Of a stretch of 64,000 nucleotides of DNA, positions 18,762 to 28,242 are shown in pieces. The notes under the pieces were generated by a model. The model was not told the origin of the DNA. It worked only from the letters and a program-made list of their open reading frames with translations, and ran no database searches. The position numbers and the translations under genes were made by a program. Positions within the stretch are counted from its first letter, which is position 1. Each line of letters starts with the position of its first letter. This stretch comes from Candidatus Omnitrophota bacterium (lineage in GTDB: Bacteria; Hinthialibacterota; Hinthialibacteria; OLB16): positions 10,059-74,058 of the forward strand of contig JACKFH010000017.1 of NCBI GenBank assembly GCA_020632575.1, in the 5' to 3' direction.

Positions 18762-20441
18762 ATGGAGACACATTCAATGAAATTCAAGACCTGTTTCTCA
18801 GGGGCGTTCATCGCCCTGATGCTCGCTGTCACCCCCATGAAAGGCATGGGCGAAACGTATGAGGCCGATGTGATCGTTTATGGCCCGAATTCGGCGGGAG
18901 TGGCCGCCGCTGTCCAGGCCATCCGGATGGGAAACACGGTCATCTTGGTTGGCCCGGACAAACATCTGGGCGGACTCACCGCGGGAGGCTTGGTTTGGAC
19001 CGATAGCGGTCGCAAGGAGGTGGTGGGCGGGTTCGCTCGGGAATTCTACCGACGATTGAAGGATTACTACGATCAACCCGAAGCCTGGAAATTCCAGAAA
19101 CCGGAGGAGTACGAGCGGTACCGTCCGGAGGATGACGCCATGTGGGTCTTCGAACCGCATGTGGCCGAACGGGAGTACGAGAAACTGATCGCCGAAAACG
19201 ATATCCCGGTTCACCGCGAGAGATGGCTCGACCGGAAGGATGGAGTCGTGGTCAGGGATGGAGCCATTCAAAGCATTCGGATGCTCAATGGCGATGTTTA
19301 TGAGGGAAAGATTTTCATTGACGCCACCTATGAGGGCGATCTCATGGCCGAAGCAGGTGTCAGTTTCACGGTGGGACGCGAGTCGAACAGCATGTACGGC
19401 GAAACCCTGAATGGCGTTCAGACCGAAAACGCGACCAAGCATCAATTCAAAACGCCGGTCGACCCGTATGTGGTTCCGGGCGATTCGAGCAGCGGACTCC
19501 TCCCCCGAATTCATGATGGCGGCCCTGGCGAGGAGGGCGAGGGGGATCATCGGGTGCAGGCTTATTGTTTCCGGATGTCTTTGACCCAGGTACCGGAAAA
19601 CCGAGTTCCTTTCGAAGAGCCGGAGGGGTATGACCCGATGCAGTATGAACTCCTCGCGCGCTATTTCGCCACGGGAAGCGAGTTCAGCGAACCCGAGGAT
19701 TTCTTCAAAAAATATGATCCCGTCCCCAACGACAAGACCGACACCAATAACCGGGGCGGGTTCTCCACCGACAACATCGGCATGAATTACGATTACCCCG
19801 AAGGGAGCTACGAGCGACGGGCCGAGATTATCGCCGAGCACGAGCTCTATCAGAAGGGCCTCATGTACTTCCTGGCTAACGATCCCCGTGTCCCGGAGGC
19901 GATCCAGAGCGAGATGAAGGAATACGGTCTCTCCAAGGATGAGTTCCTCGACAACGATCACTGGCCGCACCAGATCTATGTCCGCGAGGCGAGGCGGATG
20001 GTCTCCGATTTCGTGATGACCGAACCCCACCTGACCGGGGTCAAGCCGACTCCGAAACCGATCGGGATGGGGTCTTACAATATGGACTCGCACAACGTTC
20101 AACGTTATGTGGCGATCGACGAACAGGGTCGGCATGTCGCGAAAAACGAGGGAGACATTCAGGAGAATCCCGGTGGTCCATACCCGATCTCCTACGAGGC
20201 GATTGTGCCCAAGAAGCGGGAATGCAAGAACCTGCTCGTTCCGGTCTGTCTTTCGTCCTCTCACATCGCCTACGGTTCGATCCGCATGGAGCCGGTCTTC
20301 ATGATTCTCGGTCAAAGCGCCGCCACCGCGGCCTCGATGGCGATCGAGAAGGACATCCCAGTGCAAGATGTGGACTATTCGAAACTGCGGGAACGTCTCC
20401 TTGCCGATGGACAGGTCTTGGAATGGGAGGCCAAGGAATAA
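18762..20441 (+). CDS. Exported FAD-dependent oxidoreductase (FAD_oxidored family)
   Basis: 559 residues. A signal peptide (about residues 8-30) is followed by a Rossmann FAD-binding start ‘EADVIVYGPNSAGVAAAVQAIRMG’ and the ‘HLGGLTAGGL’ motif typical of the FAD_oxidored group. The C-terminal ‘SSSHIAYGSIRMEPVFMILGQSAATAASMA’ is the second conserved FAD-site block. The substrate is unknown; exported members are common in PVC and related bacteria and are often linked to polysaccharide or organic-acid use. Two starts fit: ATG 18762 (AAGGAA 7 bases upstream) and ATG 18777 (GGAG 9 bases upstream). Stands alone, 137 bases before the glycan operon. Confidence 0.82.
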   Translation: METHSMKFKTCFSGAFIALMLAVTPMKGMGETYEADVIVYGPNSAGVAAAVQAIRMGNTVILVGPDKHLGGLTAGGLVWTDSGRKEVVGGFAREFYRRLKDYYDQPEAWKFQKPEEYERYRPEDDAMWVFEPHVAEREYEKLIAENDIPVHRERWLDRKDGVVVRDGAIQSIRMLNGDVYEGKIFIDATYEGDLMAEAGVSFTVGRESNSMYGETLNGVQTENATKHQFKTPVDPYVVPGDSSSGLLPRIHDGGPGEEGEGDHRVQAYCFRMSLTQVPENRVPFEEPEGYDPMQYELLARYFATGSEFSEPEDFFKKYDPVPNDKTDTNNRGGFSTDNIGMNYDYPEGSYERRAEIIAEHELYQKGLMYFLANDPRVPEAIQSEMKEYGLSKDEFLDNDHWPHQIYVREARRMVSDFVMTEPHLTGVKPTPKPIGMGSYNMDSHNVQRYVAIDEQGRHVAKNEGDIQENPGGPYPISYEAIVPKKRECKNLLVPVCLSSSHIAYGSIRMEPVFMILGQSAATAASMAIEKDIPVQDVDYSKLRERLLADGQVLEWEAKE

Positions 20442-20578
20442 CCGGAATTCCAGCCCAAGGAAGAAATCGAATGGGGCCTAACTCACACATCCCCGGAGAG
20501 TGAATGGCTTGTTGGTGGAATGCCCCAACCATTTAGCGTCTACCATCTCGGGATGATCGCCGATAATCTTCCATTGAG

Positions 20579-22681
20579 ATGAATTCGGAAAATCAAGAGA
20601 TGGACAACCATCGGTCGGATCGGTGGCGGAAGATCCTGACGGGCATTTTGCTCGGGGGGATTTTGCTGCTTGCGGCTTGTCTGCGTTTGCAGGATCTCGG
20701 GAAGAACTCCCTTTGGGGGGACGAGATCAACATGATGCAGGTAAGTTCGGAGCCGAACCTCGCCGAGGTGTGGAAAGCGGTTCGTCGTCCCCATTCGGTC
20801 GGGTATCCCGCCTTCCTCCATTTCTGGCAACGGATCGATCGGGCCGAATCGATGATCCGTCTCCCCTCAGCGGCTGCGGGGGTCTTGGGAGTCGGCCTCC
20901 TTTACTGGATTGGAACCCTCATCGGGAACCGGGGGTTGGGCCTCTCCGCGGCGTTTCTCCTCGCCATCGCTCCGGGAGCAATCCGATTCTCGCGAGAGGT
21001 GGCGCCTTATGGGCTTCAGAACGCGGTCATCCTTGGGATCTTTTTGGTTTGGCTTTACGCGCTCCTGAGGGATCGATGGCTCTATTGGTTGCTCCTCGCT
21101 TTCCTCGCCGCGTGGAGTCACTACCTCCACCCGCTCGCCTCCCCCACTCCGATTGGTTTACTCCTCATGACCCCGATCGTCTGGTGGGTGGGCCTTCCGA
21201 ACAAAGACAAGGGAATTGCCCTACCAAGAATGAATTTCTCTCTGGTTAAATGGGCTTCGGCGTTCGCTCTCTATGGCCTCCTCATCCTTCCCCAAGCCTA
21301 TGACAATTTTCGGGGGAGTCGTCAGTATGTGGAGAGCGCAAAGGAAGTCTTGGGGTTCTCGGATTATTTCCAGGAGATTTTCCGTCTCTTCGGAAAATTC
21401 AACCCGGAATGTTCTTGGGCCGCTTGGGCGATCCTCCCATGGGTCATTATCGGGATTCCCATTCTGTTCTATCGGAGTTGGGTCCTCGGGTTGGCAATCC
21501 TCGGATGGGCCTCGGGAACATTTGCCATCTGGTTCGCTTTCTGGTGGGTGCAATCCCACTTCTTCGACTACCACTATTTGACCTCGCACCTCCCCGCCCT
21601 GCTCCTTTTCGCCAGCGCCGGGATTGTTTGGGTTGCTTCACTCCCGGCAAACCTGTTTCCAAAAGGGAGTACGGGTCGAACCTTGATCGGGGGGATAGTC
21701 GGGGTGGGAATCCTCGGAGGAATCTTGTACGCGAGCATCCCAGTCCTCAAATACGAGGCCAACCGCGTGTGGCCGAACTATCGTGAAGCCGGAGAGTTTT
21801 TGACCTACCGCCTCCGACCGCAGGACCGCTACTATGTCCAGCCCGATCATTTCCTGTCGCTGAAGTTGAAATACTACGCCGAAGAGGTGCTCGATCAGGA
21901 GGTCGGCTTCGATATCTTTTTCGACAAGGAGAAACAGAAGCAGCTGGCCGATGAGGATGGGATCCTCTATATCGCTTCGGGAAAACCCTTGGGCGCCAAA
22001 AAGGATTATCAGAGAAAGTACCTCCATGGGGTCAATCTCCAATGGAATCCAGAGGCGCAGGATCAGCCCGGGTTCTATAAGAAAGTCTACCAACAACTCC
22101 TGCCTCTCGATCTCTACAAGTACGGCCTGATCTTGGAGGCAGAGGGGGATCTCCCCAGCGCGCTCGCCGCTCTTGTGCAAGCCGCCTCCGAGTCGCCCGA
22201 GGACTACCGGGCGGTGAAAAAGAAAGCGGAAGTTTTGTACAAGCTTGGCCTCAATAAAGAGTCCATCGAGGGATTCAAAGAGGCGCTTCCCCTCGCACCA
22301 GAAGGTGAGCGTTGGTGGCTCTGGGTCGAAATCGGAAAACGGTATTCCGACTTGGGGGATCTAGAAAATGAAATCGCAAGCTATCGGAAGGGGCTCGAGG
22401 AGCCGGAACCGAAAGCCGGGTATCTCTGGGAAATCATCGGCGAGGCCTACTATCAGGCGGGACGATTCGAGGATGCGGTGGAACCTTTCCGAAACGCGCT
22501 CGAGGCGGATCCGAATCGGTCACGATCTCTGATTCGTTTGGGCGAGATCTTGGCCGAAAAAGATCCAAGCGCCTCCAAGGGTTTCATCGAGAAGGGTCGC
22601 GCCCTTCTGGGAAGGGATGATTATTACTGGATTCAAAAGGCCGACGAGGTTGAGAAGAATCTCGAGGGCGGATCGAGATGA
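20579..22681 (+). CDS. GT39/ArnT-like membrane glycosyltransferase with C-terminal TPR repeats
   Basis: 700 residues. The first 390 or so hold about 10-12 membrane helices. The GT-C catalytic motif (SLWGDE, about residues 44-49) and the second-loop ‘REVAPYGLQ’ are present, as in PMT_2 enzymes that transfer sugars from polyprenyl phosphate. From about residue 500 the protein turns into TPR-type helical repeats (ALAALVQAASESPEDYRAVKKKAEVLYKLG; YYQAGRFEDAVEPFRNALEADPNRSRSLIRLGEILA), probably periplasmic and used for docking. First gene of a tightly spaced glycan operon; its stop overlaps the next start by 4 bases. Confidence 0.85.
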   Translation: MNSENQEMDNHRSDRWRKILTGILLGGILLLAACLRLQDLGKNSLWGDEINMMQVSSEPNLAEVWKAVRRPHSVGYPAFLHFWQRIDRAESMIRLPSAAAGVLGVGLLYWIGTLIGNRGLGLSAAFLLAIAPGAIRFSREVAPYGLQNAVILGIFLVWLYALLRDRWLYWLLLAFLAAWSHYLHPLASPTPIGLLLMTPIVWWVGLPNKDKGIALPRMNFSLVKWASAFALYGLLILPQAYDNFRGSRQYVESAKEVLGFSDYFQEIFRLFGKFNPECSWAAWAILPWVIIGIPILFYRSWVLGLAILGWASGTFAIWFAFWWVQSHFFDYHYLTSHLPALLLFASAGIVWVASLPANLFPKGSTGRTLIGGIVGVGILGGILYASIPVLKYEANRVWPNYREAGEFLTYRLRPQDRYYVQPDHFLSLKLKYYAEEVLDQEVGFDIFFDKEKQKQLADEDGILYIASGKPLGAKKDYQRKYLHGVNLQWNPEAQDQPGFYKKVYQQLLPLDLYKYGLILEAEGDLPSALAALVQAASESPEDYRAVKKKAEVLYKLGLNKESIEGFKEALPLAPEGERWWLWVEIGKRYSDLGDLENEIASYRKGLEEPEPKAGYLWEIIGEAYYQAGRFEDAVEPFRNALEADPNRSRSLIRLGEILAEKDPSASKGFIEKGRALLGRDDYYWIQKADEVEKNLEGGSR

Positions 22682-23829
22682 CGGAAAAGATTCGTTGTGT
22701 CCTGCTCTCCGAGATGCTTCAGCCCTACCGTATCCCGGTTTTCAATTGGATCGCGCGGGACGAGCGCATCGAATTGGAGGTGCTGCTCCTATCGGTCCGT
22801 GAAGCGAACCGTCAGTGGGAAATCGAAATGGAGAGATGCGAATTCAAGCATTGCACTGTCCCCTCCAAGGATTTTTATGTTCGATCGCTCGATTGGGGGC
22901 TTCATTTCAATTGGGGGGTTAAGAGCGCCTTAGAAGATCTCCGACCCGACGTGGTGGCTGGAACAGGGTATGTTTCCCCGGCCTATCTTACTGGGCAGAA
23001 GTGGGCCAAGAAGAACGGGGCGGGCTATGTTCTGTGGAGCGGGAGCACCGCGGCCACCTCCCGTATCGGCAAAGGACCTCTTAAGTGGATGAAGAAGAGA
23101 TTCGTCCGAAATTGCGACGCCTATTTGAGCTACGGGACGGACGCCACCAAGCAACTCGTGGCATTGGGAGCGGATCCGGAAAGGGTGGTAACCGGATGCA
23201 ACACGGTCGACATCGAGGAGTTCGGGAGAATGGCCGAAGAGGCAAGAAGTCGCCCCGACTTCGGGGAATGGAGGGAGAGATATCCGAAACATCTCATCCT
23301 TTTTATCGGCCAGATGATTGAACGAAAAGGTGTTCGCGATCTCCTACGGGCATTTCGGTCCATCAAGAACCGGGACATGGGTTTGGTCCTGATCGGAGAA
23401 GGCCCCGAAATGGAACGCTACCGTCAGGAGTTCGAGGGGGTGGAGGGCCTTTATTGGGAGGGTTACAAACAGACCCGAGATCTGGGACCCTTCCTCGCCG
23501 CCGCCGATGTCCTGGTCATGCCCTCGCGGTTGGAGATTTGGGGGTTGGTGGTGAATGAGGCGATGGCGGCGGGGCTCCCGGTGATTGCGACCACCTGCTC
23601 GGGTTCGACCACGGATCTTGTCGAGGATGGAGTTACGGGTTATTCCTTCGAGGCCGGGGATGAGATGGCGCTCTCCACTCTGCTCAAATCGGTCGCGGAT
23701 CATCCCGAACGGTGGGCGGAGATCGGAAGAACCGCTCGGGAGCGCATCCAGAAACACCATCCACGCGAATACGCGCGGTGCTTTGTCGAATCGGTTATCC
23801 TGGCTAGACAGAATACGATAAAGGGTTGA
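22678..23829 (+). CDS. Glycosyltransferase family 4 (GT-B fold), copy 1
   Basis: 383 residues, cytoplasmic. GT-B architecture: N-terminal acceptor domain, then the donor domain with ‘LILFIGQMIERKGVRDLLRAF’ and the GT4 signature ‘VLVMPSRLEIWGLVVNEAMAAGLPVIAT’, whose glutamate binds the nucleotide sugar. It likely adds one sugar in LPS core or O-antigen/exopolysaccharide assembly; donor and acceptor unknown. ATG overlaps the upstream stop (ATGA), indicating translational coupling. Followed after 47 bases by a second GT4 gene. Confidence 0.88.
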   Translation: MTEKIRCVLLSEMLQPYRIPVFNWIARDERIELEVLLLSVREANRQWEIEMERCEFKHCTVPSKDFYVRSLDWGLHFNWGVKSALEDLRPDVVAGTGYVSPAYLTGQKWAKKNGAGYVLWSGSTAATSRIGKGPLKWMKKRFVRNCDAYLSYGTDATKQLVALGADPERVVTGCNTVDIEEFGRMAEEARSRPDFGEWRERYPKHLILFIGQMIERKGVRDLLRAFRSIKNRDMGLVLIGEGPEMERYRQEFEGVEGLYWEGYKQTRDLGPFLAAADVLVMPSRLEIWGLVVNEAMAAGLPVIATTCSGSTTDLVEDGVTGYSFEAGDEMALSTLLKSVADHPERWAEIGRTARERIQKHHPREYARCFVESVILARQNTIKG

Positions 23830-23876
23830 ATCCATTCCGGTTACCTTCCCATTGCAATTGTTGCTAGACTCGCGAA

Positions 23877-25001
23877 ATGCCCAGAGTTCTTCACCTTTAT
23901 AAAGACATCTTCCCCCCCGTATATGGCGGGATCGAAGTGGTCATGGGAAAACTTGCCTCGCACCAGGTGGAGAAGGGCTGGGAGGTGGCGGTCGCGGTAT
24001 CAGGGCCGGTCGATCGGGAATGGTCCGAGAAGACCGGAGTCGAGGTCATCCCGGTGGGTGAATGGACTCGAACTCTCTCCAACCCAATCTCCTTTGGTTT
24101 CCTGAAAGTGCTGCGTCGGGAGAAATACGATGCGCTCCATCTCCACATGCCCTGCCCCACTGTGGTGCTGTCGACTCTGGCCGCGGGACGGCGAAATGTT
24201 CCCTGGTTCGCCTCTTACCAAAGCGACATTGTCCGTCAGAAACTCACCGGCGCTCTTTACGCTCCGCTTCAGCTCCGCTTCCTCTCGCAGTGCGCTCGCA
24301 TTTTTGTCTCCTCGCCGCCGCTGCTCGAGACCTCGCCGGTCCTTCAGAAAGTCCAGGATCGCTGCCGGGTAGTTCCGCTCGGGATTTCGGTGGATCGCCT
24401 CTCAAGGGAGGATCAGGAGGAAGGCGATCGAATTCGATCTCAATATCCGAATCGTCCGATCATCCTTTTCGTTGGACGTTTTCGTTGGTACAAGGGGCTG
24501 AACGTCTTGCTCCATGCCATGGATGAGGTGGACGCCACCCTCTTGGTGGTGGGTTCGGGAACCACCTCGCAGGTCAAGGAGACGCGCAAGATCGCGGCGG
24601 GATTGAAACACCCCGACAGGATCCAGTTCCTTGGAACCGTTTCGCGACTCGAACCGGTCTTTGCGGCGGGAGATCTGTTTTGTCTGCCCTCGACACACCG
24701 GGCGGAGGCTTTCGGGTATGTCCTATTAGAAGCTTTTCGGACAGGACTTCCCGCTGTGACGACCGAACTTGGGACCGGCACCTCTTATGTCAATCAAGAT
24801 GGGTTCACCGGGTATGTCGCCAAACCCCAAGATCCGCGGGCGCTGGCTGAAGCGTTGAACAAAGCGATCACCGACTCGGTTCATCTACGGGAGCTGGGAA
24901 TCGCGGCGAGGAAACGGGTCGAGAAAGACTTTGGGCTCGAAAAAATGGTGGAGGACATTCTGGATTCTTACCGAACGGAGATTTCGGATTCCGGAAAGTG
25001 A
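23877..25001 (+). CDS. Glycosyltransferase family 4 (GT-B fold), copy 2
   Basis: 374 residues. Opens with the N-terminal donor/acceptor glycine loop ‘FPPVYGGIEVVMGKLA’ typical of GT4 enzymes such as WbdC/PimB-like proteins, then ‘IILFVGRFRWYKGLNVLLHAM’ and ‘LFCLPSTHRAEAFGYVLLEAFRTGLPAVTTELGTG’ with the nucleotide-sugar-binding Glu. It is diverged from the preceding GT4, so probably a different linkage rather than a recent duplicate. Its stop overlaps or abuts the start of the downstream histidine kinase. Confidence 0.88.
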   Translation: MPRVLHLYKDIFPPVYGGIEVVMGKLASHQVEKGWEVAVAVSGPVDREWSEKTGVEVIPVGEWTRTLSNPISFGFLKVLRREKYDALHLHMPCPTVVLSTLAAGRRNVPWFASYQSDIVRQKLTGALYAPLQLRFLSQCARIFVSSPPLLETSPVLQKVQDRCRVVPLGISVDRLSREDQEEGDRIRSQYPNRPIILFVGRFRWYKGLNVLLHAMDEVDATLLVVGSGTTSQVKETRKIAAGLKHPDRIQFLGTVSRLEPVFAAGDLFCLPSTHRAEAFGYVLLEAFRTGLPAVTTELGTGTSYVNQDGFTGYVAKPQDPRALAEALNKAITDSVHLRELGIAARKRVEKDFGLEKMVEDILDSYRTEISDSGK

Positions 25002-25003
25002 CC

Positions 25004-27043
25004 ATGAGGAAACCGAGAAGCAGCGAATCCCCATCAAGGCCCGGACGATCCGGCCGTTGGGGGTTCTATGTCCTGACCCTGTCCCTTTTCGGGGGGGCGA
25101 TCCTGATCGAAATCCTGCTGATGATTCTTCTCGACCGAAACTTCTGGTACGCGAAAAAAGAGATCAACATCAACCAAGCCAACCCCATCGCCTCCATTCC
25201 CCCCATTCGCCCCGAGATCGCTTCGCCTGAAATCGGGCGACGCAAAGCGGATCCGACCTCGATATCCGATGGGGAAATGGAGATCCATGTTCGGGTCATG
25301 TATGGAGACGATCTATTTCAAGCCATCACCCGAATGGACAATCCCCTGATTCGCTTGGAGATTCGCAACTACAAGGGAGAGTCGGTCTTCACCTGGGAAG
25401 CTCCAAACGCGGAGGAGAAAAGGAACCGCTTGAACACCTGGGAGAACTCCCTCTTCACTCGGGGTTTCGAATTTCCCGCCACCTCGACTCGCGCGCCCGA
25501 CTTGGTTCTCTTCTTTGTGAATTCGCCGAAAGTGTTGGATGAGACCCGGGGGTTGGCCACTCAATACCGGCTCTATTGCGCCGTGATCACTTTTGTCAAT
25601 TTCCTGGTGGTTTTCCTGATCTATCGTGGCGGACTGCGCCCATTGGGACAAATCGCCGGCGCGCTCTCTCACCCGCCCGAGGAGACGCCGCCGATCATCA
25701 CCTCACCCAGGCACGAGGCAGAACGCGCTTACAATGTCCTGGCTCGTAACACTCGTTTGGTTCGAACTCATTCCTCGATGACCGATCATTGGGAGAACCT
25801 CGATGAGGGCAAGTTGCTCTCCTCGGTCGAAGACCGTGAAATCTTTTGGAAGCCGGTGCTGGAGACCATTCGGACCGGGATGTCCTACCGTTCCGTTTAC
25901 TGGATCCCGGCGGTCTGTCTCGAATCGGAGGAATGGGAAACGGTGGGGGTACGCGATGATCGAGACATCCGCCTCTTCGATCGCGAGGTTTTTCTGGCGT
26001 ATTGTCGAAGAGGAAAGTCTCCCAGCTTGATGTGGTTCGATCCCGAGCGGGATGAGCTTGTGGAGGAAGGCGCGTCGGTCGAAACCCGACCCTGGTTCAT
26101 CTCAAAGATATTTCAGAAAGAGAAACTTTCGGGGTTTCTGGTGGCGACCCCAAAAGGTTCGCGCGATTCCTGTCGTCTTGAACTCCCCTATTTCGAAACC
26201 CTCGCCCAATACCTCAGTCAGATTCTGACACGATCGCTCGAGCGTTCGGAACAACTCGACCGTGAACGGTTTGAGGTGAGCATCGATCTCTCGGCCTCCA
26301 TGGGGCACGATCTCACCAATATCCTCGCCACCGGCAAACTCGAGCTGGAGACGCTCAAGACCGCGTTCAAACGAGGCATTGTCCAGGTCCCCGACGAGAA
26401 AAGGCCGATGGTGGAGGCCGCGGTGGAGGGTCTGCGAAACACCACGGTGCTCCTGCAGGAAGTGGTCAATGTCTATCGAGCCTTCAGTTTCACACGCGAA
26501 CCCCGTTTCGAGGTGATGGAACTTTCCGAGACCATTGGCGAGGTGATGGAACTCTACCGTCATTCGACCTCGCGTCCGGTCACCTATGAGAATGTCAGCG
26601 GCGAGCAGAAGGTGGAGGCTTTCGCCGATCCGCGGCTTGTAAAGCTGGTGCTCTTCAATCTTCTGGCCAACGCCACCCAAGCGATCACTGCTCGTCAACG
26701 CGAATCGAAGGAGCCACCCGGGAAAGTCGAGGTCGATTGTCTCTATCGAAATGGTCGCGCGATTTTCCGGGTGATGGATAACGGCACGGGATTTCGCGAC
26801 ACCGAGGGGCACCGTTTGGAGGGGGTCGCCCTCGATCACATTTTCCACTTCGATTTTTCGACTAAGGGCAAACAGGGCGGTTTGGGCCTCGCCTGGGTGA
26901 AAAGCATTATCGAGGAGATACACCCCGGGAACCTGACTCCAGCCAACCGTGAGGGGGAGCTCGGGGCCATCATGGAGGTGCATCTCCCGATTCCCACCGA
27001 GGAAGACCGACAGCAAGCCGAGAAGAATCGTCCGTTCGCATGA
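25004..27043 (+). CDS. Membrane sensor histidine kinase inside the glycan operon
   Basis: 679 residues from the ATG (a GTG at 24998 overlapping the upstream stop is an alternative). Two membrane helices (about 20-42 and about 188-208) bracket a periplasmic sensor domain. A cytoplasmic region follows, then a DHp helix with the phospho-acceptor in ‘GHDLTN’ (His435), and a HATPase domain with N box LLANATQA, G1 DNGTGF and G2 GGLGLAWVK. All kinase motifs are intact. No response regulator is adjacent, so its partner is elsewhere. Its overlap with GT4 upstream and WaaF downstream suggests it senses or regulates envelope glycan assembly. Confidence 0.85.
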   Translation: MRKPRSSESPSRPGRSGRWGFYVLTLSLFGGAILIEILLMILLDRNFWYAKKEININQANPIASIPPIRPEIASPEIGRRKADPTSISDGEMEIHVRVMYGDDLFQAITRMDNPLIRLEIRNYKGESVFTWEAPNAEEKRNRLNTWENSLFTRGFEFPATSTRAPDLVLFFVNSPKVLDETRGLATQYRLYCAVITFVNFLVVFLIYRGGLRPLGQIAGALSHPPEETPPIITSPRHEAERAYNVLARNTRLVRTHSSMTDHWENLDEGKLLSSVEDREIFWKPVLETIRTGMSYRSVYWIPAVCLESEEWETVGVRDDRDIRLFDREVFLAYCRRGKSPSLMWFDPERDELVEEGASVETRPWFISKIFQKEKLSGFLVATPKGSRDSCRLELPYFETLAQYLSQILTRSLERSEQLDRERFEVSIDLSASMGHDLTNILATGKLELETLKTAFKRGIVQVPDEKRPMVEAAVEGLRNTTVLLQEVVNVYRAFSFTREPRFEVMELSETIGEVMELYRHSTSRPVTYENVSGEQKVEAFADPRLVKLVLFNLLANATQAITARQRESKEPPGKVEVDCLYRNGRAIFRVMDNGTGFRDTEGHRLEGVALDHIFHFDFSTKGKQGGLGLAWVKSIIEEIHPGNLTPANREGELGAIMEVHLPIPTEEDRQQAEKNRPFA

Positions 27044-28050
27044 AGACTCTCATCCGACTTCCCAACTGGATCGGCGACGCCGTAATGGCAACCCCGATGA
27101 TTCGGGCCGTGATTCGAGATCCCTCCACGTCCTCCTGTGCGGTTTGGGGTCCCCCCAAGGTCGCCACACTGTTCCACCATTTTCCAGACATCGACCGAGT
27201 CCTCGAGATCGATTCGAAACAGGAACCGGACCGTCTCGAAGAGATACGCGGTGAGGCTTTCGAACGCATATATCTGCTTCCTAACTCTTACTCCTCGGCG
27301 AAAGAGGCGAAGTCGCTTGAGATTCCGGAGCGAATCGGCTACCGGACGCAGTGGCGGGGATCGCTCCTCACTCACGGGGTCTGGTGCGGATCTCGAATCC
27401 GGAACCTTCGGATGGCGGAGTACTACCTGCACCTTCTTCCGGAAGCGGTTCGGGAACTCGCGGAAGGCCCCATTCCCAACCTCGCGGTTTCGGAGGAGGA
27501 GAAGACATCGATCCAAGAGAAACTTGGGACTATTGCCATTGGCGAAACCACCCTGGTCGGCATGGCACCCGGAGCGGCATTCGGACCAGCCAAACAATGG
27601 TTCATCGAAAATTTTCAGGCGCTTGCTCGCAGCCTAGTCGATGAGGCGATTAGCATCGCCATTCTGGGTGGCCCCGATGAAGTCGAGGCGGGAGAATACA
27701 TTCTCGACGGATTGCCTGAATCCTTGTCGGTAAATTTAGCCGGGAAGACCACCATCCGCGAGATGATGGCGGCCCTTGTTCATTGCCGATTGGTAGTCAC
27801 CAACGACAGCGGCCCGATGCACATCGCCGACGCTCTCGGGACGCCCACCGTGGCCATCTTCGGCTCGACCGACTCCTCCTGGACCGGCCCGCGACGAGAT
27901 CACCATCAAGTCCTTCAATCGAATGCACCCTGCAACCCTTGCTTCCTTCGGGAGTGTCCGATCGGGTATCCCTGTATGAAGGGAATCACGGTGGAGATGG
28001 CGAGGGAGGGAGTGGATCGGATTTTAAGGGAGGGAGGCGGGGCGGATTGA
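27040..28050 (+). CDS. waaF: Glycosyltransferase family 9, heptosyltransferase II-like
   Basis: 336 residues. The N-terminal ‘MKTLIRLPNWIGDAVMATPMIRA’ is the GT9 acceptor-site signature seen in WaaF/RfaF, and the donor part has ‘VGMAPGAAFGPAKQW’ and ‘VTNDSGPMHIADALGTPTVAIFGSTDS’. A CxxC...C cluster near the end (CNPCFLRECPIGYPC) is common in heptosyltransferases. It should add the second heptose of the LPS inner core, which supports a Gram-negative envelope. Its ATG overlaps the kinase stop by 4 bases. Last gene of the operon; REP-like hairpins follow directly. Confidence 0.87.
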   Translation: MKTLIRLPNWIGDAVMATPMIRAVIRDPSTSSCAVWGPPKVATLFHHFPDIDRVLEIDSKQEPDRLEEIRGEAFERIYLLPNSYSSAKEAKSLEIPERIGYRTQWRGSLLTHGVWCGSRIRNLRMAEYYLHLLPEAVRELAEGPIPNLAVSEEEKTSIQEKLGTIAIGETTLVGMAPGAAFGPAKQWFIENFQALARSLVDEAISIAILGGPDEVEAGEYILDGLPESLSVNLAGKTTIREMMAALVHCRLVVTNDSGPMHIADALGTPTVAIFGSTDSSWTGPRRDHHQVLQSNAPCNPCFLRECPIGYPCMKGITVEMAREGVDRILREGGGAD

Positions 28051-28083
28051 TCTCATCATATGGGCCAATCGCGGTGCTGGTCC

Positions 28084-28156
28084 CGGAACTGTGATTCCGC
28101 TGTGCTCGTTCGGGAACTGTGATTCCCGAACGCTTTTCGACGGGAGTTATACTCCC
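28084..28156. repeat. REP-like hairpin block 1
   Basis: Three hairpins follow the waaF-like gene: CGGAA-6-TTCCG (28084-28099), CGTTCGGGAA-6-TTCCCGAACG (28107-28132) and GGGAGT-tat-ACTCCC (28142-28156). The second is identical over 26 bases to the copy at 31123-31148 next to the RAYT gene, and the third has the same arms as the REP units at 31031, 31158 and 31761. Confidence 0.8.
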
Positions 28157-28242
28157 CGCCTTAAACTTTCTCTATCTATAGAACCCTACCTGTGTTAGAA
28201 TTCTCTATTCACTATCCGCCGCCCCACCGGAGGCGCCGAGCC

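Noticed and set aside
18798..20366. Long minus-strand open frame (522 codons) across the FAD oxidoreductase gene
   Set aside because: The plus strand has a signal peptide, FAD motifs and full family length; the antisense frame shows no domain.
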